NCBI GenBank assembly: GCA_900315665.1
Contig: OMZX01000020.1
Span: 1-45,178, forward strand
Reading direction: 5' to 3'
Length of the DNA stretch: 45,178 nt
Source: an uncultured Eubacteriales bacterium
GTDB taxonomy: Bacteria; Bacillota; Clostridia; Lachnospirales; Lachnospiraceae
A program made the translations under genes and the position numbers. The notes under the pieces are model-generated. The model worked only from the letters and a program-made list of their open reading frames with translations. It was not told where the DNA came from and made no database searches. Shown piece by piece: positions 42,975 through 45,178 of this stretch (position 1 is its first letter; each line of letters opens with the position of its first letter).

Positions 42975-43226
42975 TTAGTTACCAGGGAAAAATCCATATG
43001 TCGCTATGGCAAAAAAATAATCCGCTTTGAATTTCTTACTCTTCATGAATTTTGTCATGATTCTTGGAAGAGACCCGTCAAAGTCTGGAAATACGAAACC
43101 AATCGCATCATCTTCATATCCGGATTCTCCATCCTTAAGCGCTTTCGGAATCGAAATCAATTCTCCACCGACTCGCTTTGCTACTGCAAGACTATTACCT
43201 GTTGCCGTAAAATAAAATATCGTCAT
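42975..43226 (-). pseudogene. Flavodoxin-domain remnant of an EFR1-type ferrodoxin
   Basis: The 83-residue frame starts like EFR1-family flavodoxin-ferredoxin proteins: MTIFYFTATGNSLAVAKRVG (FMN phosphate loop), DAIGFVFPDFDGSLPRIM, then YFFAIATYGFFPGN and a stop at the FMN-binding loop. Intact members run on for about 170 residues, with two [4Fe-4S] motifs at the end; nothing of that is found downstream. So it is an N-terminal stub. The start and ribosome binding site (GGAGG before ATG 43226) remain, so a useless short peptide may still be made. Confidence 0.75.
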
Positions 43227-43350
43227 TTTCCTTGAAACCTCCCTGAATTTATCTATGCGGATACTGAAATTATAAATGTCCTAGAGTATAGTTGCTACAT
43301 AAAAATGAACGTCGAAAAAATTTTCAATCCAACCGCTTCATTGTCGGGAA

Positions 43351-43881
43351 ATAAAAGAAATTTTTGATAGTTTATTTCAGAAACTCAAGGAAAAGAAAAT
43401 CACGCCTTATCAGGTTTCCCATAAAACAAAAATTCCGGAAAGTACGATCAACACCTGGAAAGAGGGCCGTCTTAAACATGGCCCGAATCTTCATACTTTC
43501 ATTAATGTGTGTAGAGCAACTGCTGTTAGCATTGATGAACTTGTAGGAATCGGCAGCCACATTCGACCAGGTAAAGATGCTTATGTTGAAGGTCAAATCC
43601 GAAAATTGCAGGATACCGAACCACATTCATGCAAAGAGGGTAGTGAAACTACCCCCGAACTACCTCCGAACTACCCCCGAACTACCCGCGATAAAATACT
43701 TGAAATCATCCAAAAAAATCCACGGATTTCCAGAAAAGAAATTGCGGATCAACTCGGATTATCTATTGATGGTGTACGATATCATATTCGAAAACTAACA
43801 GAAGATAAAATTTTGGAATATATCGGAAAGAGTCGAAATGGATATTGGAAAATCAGCTTAGATTCAATAAATAAAACATAA
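43351..43881 (+). CDS. XRE helix-turn-helix plus winged-helix regulator lacking a normal start codon
   Basis: From 43351 the frame reads IKEIFDSLFQKLKEKKITPY, an XRE-type HTH with KTKIPESTINTWKEGR as recognition helix, then a linker, then a winged helix: DKILEIIQKNPRISRKEIAD, QLGLSIDGVRYHIRKLTEDK and YIGKSRNGYWKI. The latter resembles the wHTH tail of AlbA/RecG-like regulators. The frame is open from 43309 but holds no ATG, GTG, TTG or CTG before GTG 43507, which lies inside the HTH. ATA 43351 sits where ATG is expected, so the start codon may be mutated. The linker (43645-43689) consists of four copies of an 11-base unit GAACTACCCCC. A terminator follows at 43929. Either a decayed gene or one starting at a rare codon. 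Confidence 0.6.
   Translation: MKEIFDSLFQKLKEKKITPYQVSHKTKIPESTINTWKEGRLKHGPNLHTFINVCRATAVSIDELVGIGSHIRPGKDAYVEGQIRKLQDTEPHSCKEGSETTPELPPNYPRTTRDKILEIIQKNPRISRKEIADQLGLSIDGVRYHIRKLTEDKILEYIGKSRNGYWKISLDSINKT
43645..43689 (+). repeat. 11-base tandem repeat inside the regulator linker
   Basis: Four units: GAAACTACCCCC (12 bases), then GAACTACCTCC, GAACTACCCCC and GAACTACCCGC (11 bases each). Eleven is not a multiple of three, so gain or loss of one unit shifts the frame and removes the winged-helix domain. Confidence 0.8.
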
Positions 43882-43928
43882 TTCAAAATAGCATGTGCTG
43901 ATTTATTGTCAACAATATATTAACGCAC

Positions 43929-43977
43929 GAAGCGGGATTTCAAATGCGCAAATATCCTTGAAATCCCGCTTCTTTTT
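43929..43977 (+). terminator. Intrinsic terminator of the regulator gene
   Basis: Perfect 15-base arms (43929-43943, GAAGCGGGATTTCAA, and 43958-43972) with a 14-base loop, followed by TTTTT at 43973-43977. It lies about 50 bases after the regulator stop codon. Confidence 0.85.
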
Positions 43978-44045
43978 ATAAAATGAAGTTAATGATCGAT
44001 ATTGTTTTCTCTTAAGGATATATCGACCAAAATCAGCCGAAGATT

Positions 44046-44204
44046 TTAAAGCAAAATCTGACTTGTCCCAATCAGCAGTCCGATTGGCAATGCCAACATT
44101 AGAATAAAGCAACCGACACATCCACTGCCGGACGATTTCTGATCGTCTTCATCCAGCATTTCATTGATAAGAAGAAAATCAAAAAACTCATCATCGTTCT
44201 TCAT
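44046..44204 (-). CDS. Small single-pass membrane protein
   Basis: A 52-residue frame: an acidic N-terminus (MKNDDEFFDFLLINEMLDED), a Ser/Gly/Cys linker (SSGSGCVGC) and one hydrophobic helix (FILMLALPIGLLIG). The upstream gene's last codons GAG GAA GGG form a Shine-Dalgarno-like segment nine bases before the ATG, and the genes are six bases apart, so translation is probably coupled. Acidic soluble head and single helix suggest a small regulatory membrane peptide working with its larger membrane neighbour. Not recognised as a family. Confidence 0.6.
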   Translation of the reverse strand: MKNDDEFFDFLLINEMLDEDDQKSSGSGCVGCFILMLALPIGLLIGTSQILL

Positions 44205-44210
44205 TGCAGC

Positions 44211-44789
44211 TTACCCTTCCTCGGAGTCTTCCGAGATCCTTTTCGGCATATCCTTATGCTCCTCTTTGATCAGGAGCCCGACAGGTGCATAATAGTAATA
44301 TCCATGCTTCTTAAGCCCCGTGACTTCTTCTTTCCCAAAATGATAATTCCGAAGCTCATGGATAAACCCGGCAATCGCAAGCATCTTGTCCTTGATCTTC
44401 ACAAAGAAGAAAACCATCGGAAGCGCCGCAACCGCTGTCAAGATTCCACAGGCAGCACCACCTGTAATATACAGATATTTCACTGCCTCAATCATAAGAA
44501 AACCGTCAAAAGTAAGAGCGATCATCCCAAGTTCGTCCCGAAGAACCATCGGCAGCACTGAAAATCCCGATACCGTCAAAAGGAGCAGCAGACTTAATGC
44601 CGCCACCATCGGCCTCCCAGACAGGAGCATTATGAGAAGAGCGATCACGATCGGATATATACAGGCTGCAACCGTCTGAATCCGCAGCATCATCCGGCAA
44701 TGGTCGATGCATGTGGCAAGCCGGCTCTTCACCGTTGTTTCAACGAAAAAACTAAGCTCTTTGTCATTCAGTTCTCTTCTCTCGTTCAT
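44211..44789 (-). CDS. Uncharacterised membrane protein
   Basis: A 192-residue protein of unknown family. The N-terminus (about 1-35) is a soluble helix with NDKELSFFVETTVKSRLATC. Four hydrophobic segments follow: VAACIYPIVIALLIMLL, VAALSLLLLLTVSGFSVLPM, MIALTFDGFLMIEAVKYLYI with ITGGAACGILTAVAALPMVF. The C-terminal 60 residues are charged and cytoplasmic, ending KRISEDSEEG. The open frame reaches GTG 44858; the ATG at 44789 is preferred because the DNA above it is better explained by the opposite-strand remnant at 44797-45024. The ribosome binding site at either start is weak. It precedes a 52-residue membrane peptide. Confidence 0.6.
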   Translation of the reverse strand: MNERRELNDKELSFFVETTVKSRLATCIDHCRMMLRIQTVAACIYPIVIALLIMLLSGRPMVAALSLLLLLTVSGFSVLPMVLRDELGMIALTFDGFLMIEAVKYLYITGGAACGILTAVAALPMVFFFVKIKDKMLAIAGFIHELRNYHFGKEEVTGLKKHGYYYYAPVGLLIKEEHKDMPKRISEDSEEG

Positions 44790-44796
44790 CCTTATA

Positions 44797-45024
44797 ATGT
44801 ACATCGAATTTTTTAGGAATTCCGTCAGCAAAACAAAGGACCGTCTGATTGAAATCACCTCAGACGGCCAGATAGATGATACAGAAATAAAAGATTTTAC
44901 AGAAATGCAGAAGAAACTGGACGAGCTGTCTCAAACGGTAGACTCACTCCACCTCTGGGTGAACGAAATGATCTCATCTGAAAAAATTGACAAAGAAAAA
45001 CTGGATGAAAAAGCGAATTCCTAA
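44797..45024 (+). pseudogene. C-terminal remnant of an XRE-type regulator
   Basis: The frame reads FFRNSVSKTKDRLIEITSDG, then QIDDTEIKDFTEMQKKLDELSQTVDSLHLW and a Lys/Glu-rich end. This resembles the helical C-terminal domain found after the HTH in a group of Lachnospiraceae XRE proteins. No HTH is present upstream; instead the opposite-strand membrane gene begins at once. ATG 44797 has no ribosome binding site. Most likely a leftover of a regulator whose DNA-binding half was lost. Confidence 0.5.
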
Positions 45025-45098
45025 TCCTTCATCCAGCCTTTAGTTCTCACATTTCTTACTTTTCAGAATTCCATTAGTCTTAGCCACCACTTAACGAA

Positions 45099-45176
45099 TC
45101 ATCCCTGCATTAGAGACAATGGTCGTATTTCGTTAATCGGAACAATTTTGCCCGAAATTTTCAACTCATCCAGATC
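45099..45176 (-). CDS. Possible C-terminus of a gene entering from the right edge
   Basis: The frame reads DLDELKISGKIVPINEIRPL then SLMQG and stops at 45099. It is open to the window edge, with amino-acid composition like real protein, but 25 residues are too few to identify. The 75 bases between it and the remnant on the left show no other feature. Confidence 0.3.
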   Translation of the reverse strand, partial: DLDELKISGKIVPINEIRPLSLMQG

Positions 45177-45178
45177 AT

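Noticed and set aside
43909-44121. 70-codon minus-strand open frame
   Set aside because: It overlaps in another frame with the 52-residue membrane peptide, which has better start context and a hydrophobic helix, and it runs through the terminator stem.
1-45178. tRNA or rRNA genes
   Set aside because: No cloverleaf with a GGTTCRANTCC-like arm and no rRNA segments were noticed on either strand. A tRNAscan run would settle this.

Overview
The window looks like chromosomal DNA of a strictly anaerobic, motile member of the Clostridia, most likely Lachnospiraceae. This is inferred from a group A [FeFe]-hydrogenase operon, a rubredoxin-type domain, strong AGGAGG ribosome binding sites, an extended RsmH paralogue, a UPF0397 ECF S component, TSCPD, DUF523 and DUF3791 proteins, and the abundance of c-di-GMP hydrolase and chemoreceptor genes. 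No rRNA, tRNA, CRISPR array, integrase or intact transposase was seen.

Layout. (1) 1-9150 is a visibly AT-rich block on the minus strand. Three minor pseudopilins resembling the GspK, GspI and GspJ (PilX, PilV, PilW) tip complex are followed by a 2024-residue prepilin-like surface protein with GLUG-type repeats, an Ig-like domain and a possible carbohydrate-binding C-terminus. A DUF3791 gene follows. (2) 9223-20928 is a c-di-GMP block: a 1451-residue GAF-GGDEF-EAL-PAS-GGDEF-EAL protein, a truncated EAL gene, a single-pass low-complexity protein, DUF1294, an HD-GYP protein with a C-terminal rubredoxin domain, and a propeller/Y_Y_Y receptor split from its HD-GYP output domain by a frameshift. 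No intact GGDEF motif is visible, so the block appears to degrade c-di-GMP only. (3) 21207-26749 holds rsmH, an HTH-Uma2 nuclease-like gene with a consensus promoter, a decayed aspartoacylase-like gene, a 2,3-diketo-L-gulonate reductase (yiaK-like) and a LacI-family regulator. An identical palindrome lies upstream of the last two. (4) 26984-31279 is a hydrogenase operon (GltD-like flavoprotein, [FeFe]-hydrogenase, LUD protein), divergent from a UPF0397 ECF S component. (5) 32221-34649 is a proline operon (TSCPD, proB, proA). (6) 35039-39763 has a dCache chemoreceptor, a NUDIX hydrolase, a thioredoxin-like protein and a MATE transporter. (7) 39879-42897 has a chemoreceptor tail fused against aroE, a patatin-shikimate kinase fusion and DUF523. 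(8) 42975-45178 is AT-rich and full of remnants and small regulators.

A family of dyad repeats with the core GGGGACGGTTCT or GGGGACGGATCT sits between genes at 17555-17694, 21107-21137, 26847-26925, 32117-32212 and 37206-37243, with a decayed copy at 33512-33543. They resemble REP/REPIN elements moved by RAYT transposases, and several sit where a terminator is expected.

The most striking items are the pseudopilin/giant adhesin cassette beside c-di-GMP phosphodiesterases, the patatin-shikimate kinase fusion, the HD-GYP-rubredoxin fusion, and an HTH regulator whose two DNA-binding domains are joined by an 11-bp tandem repeat.
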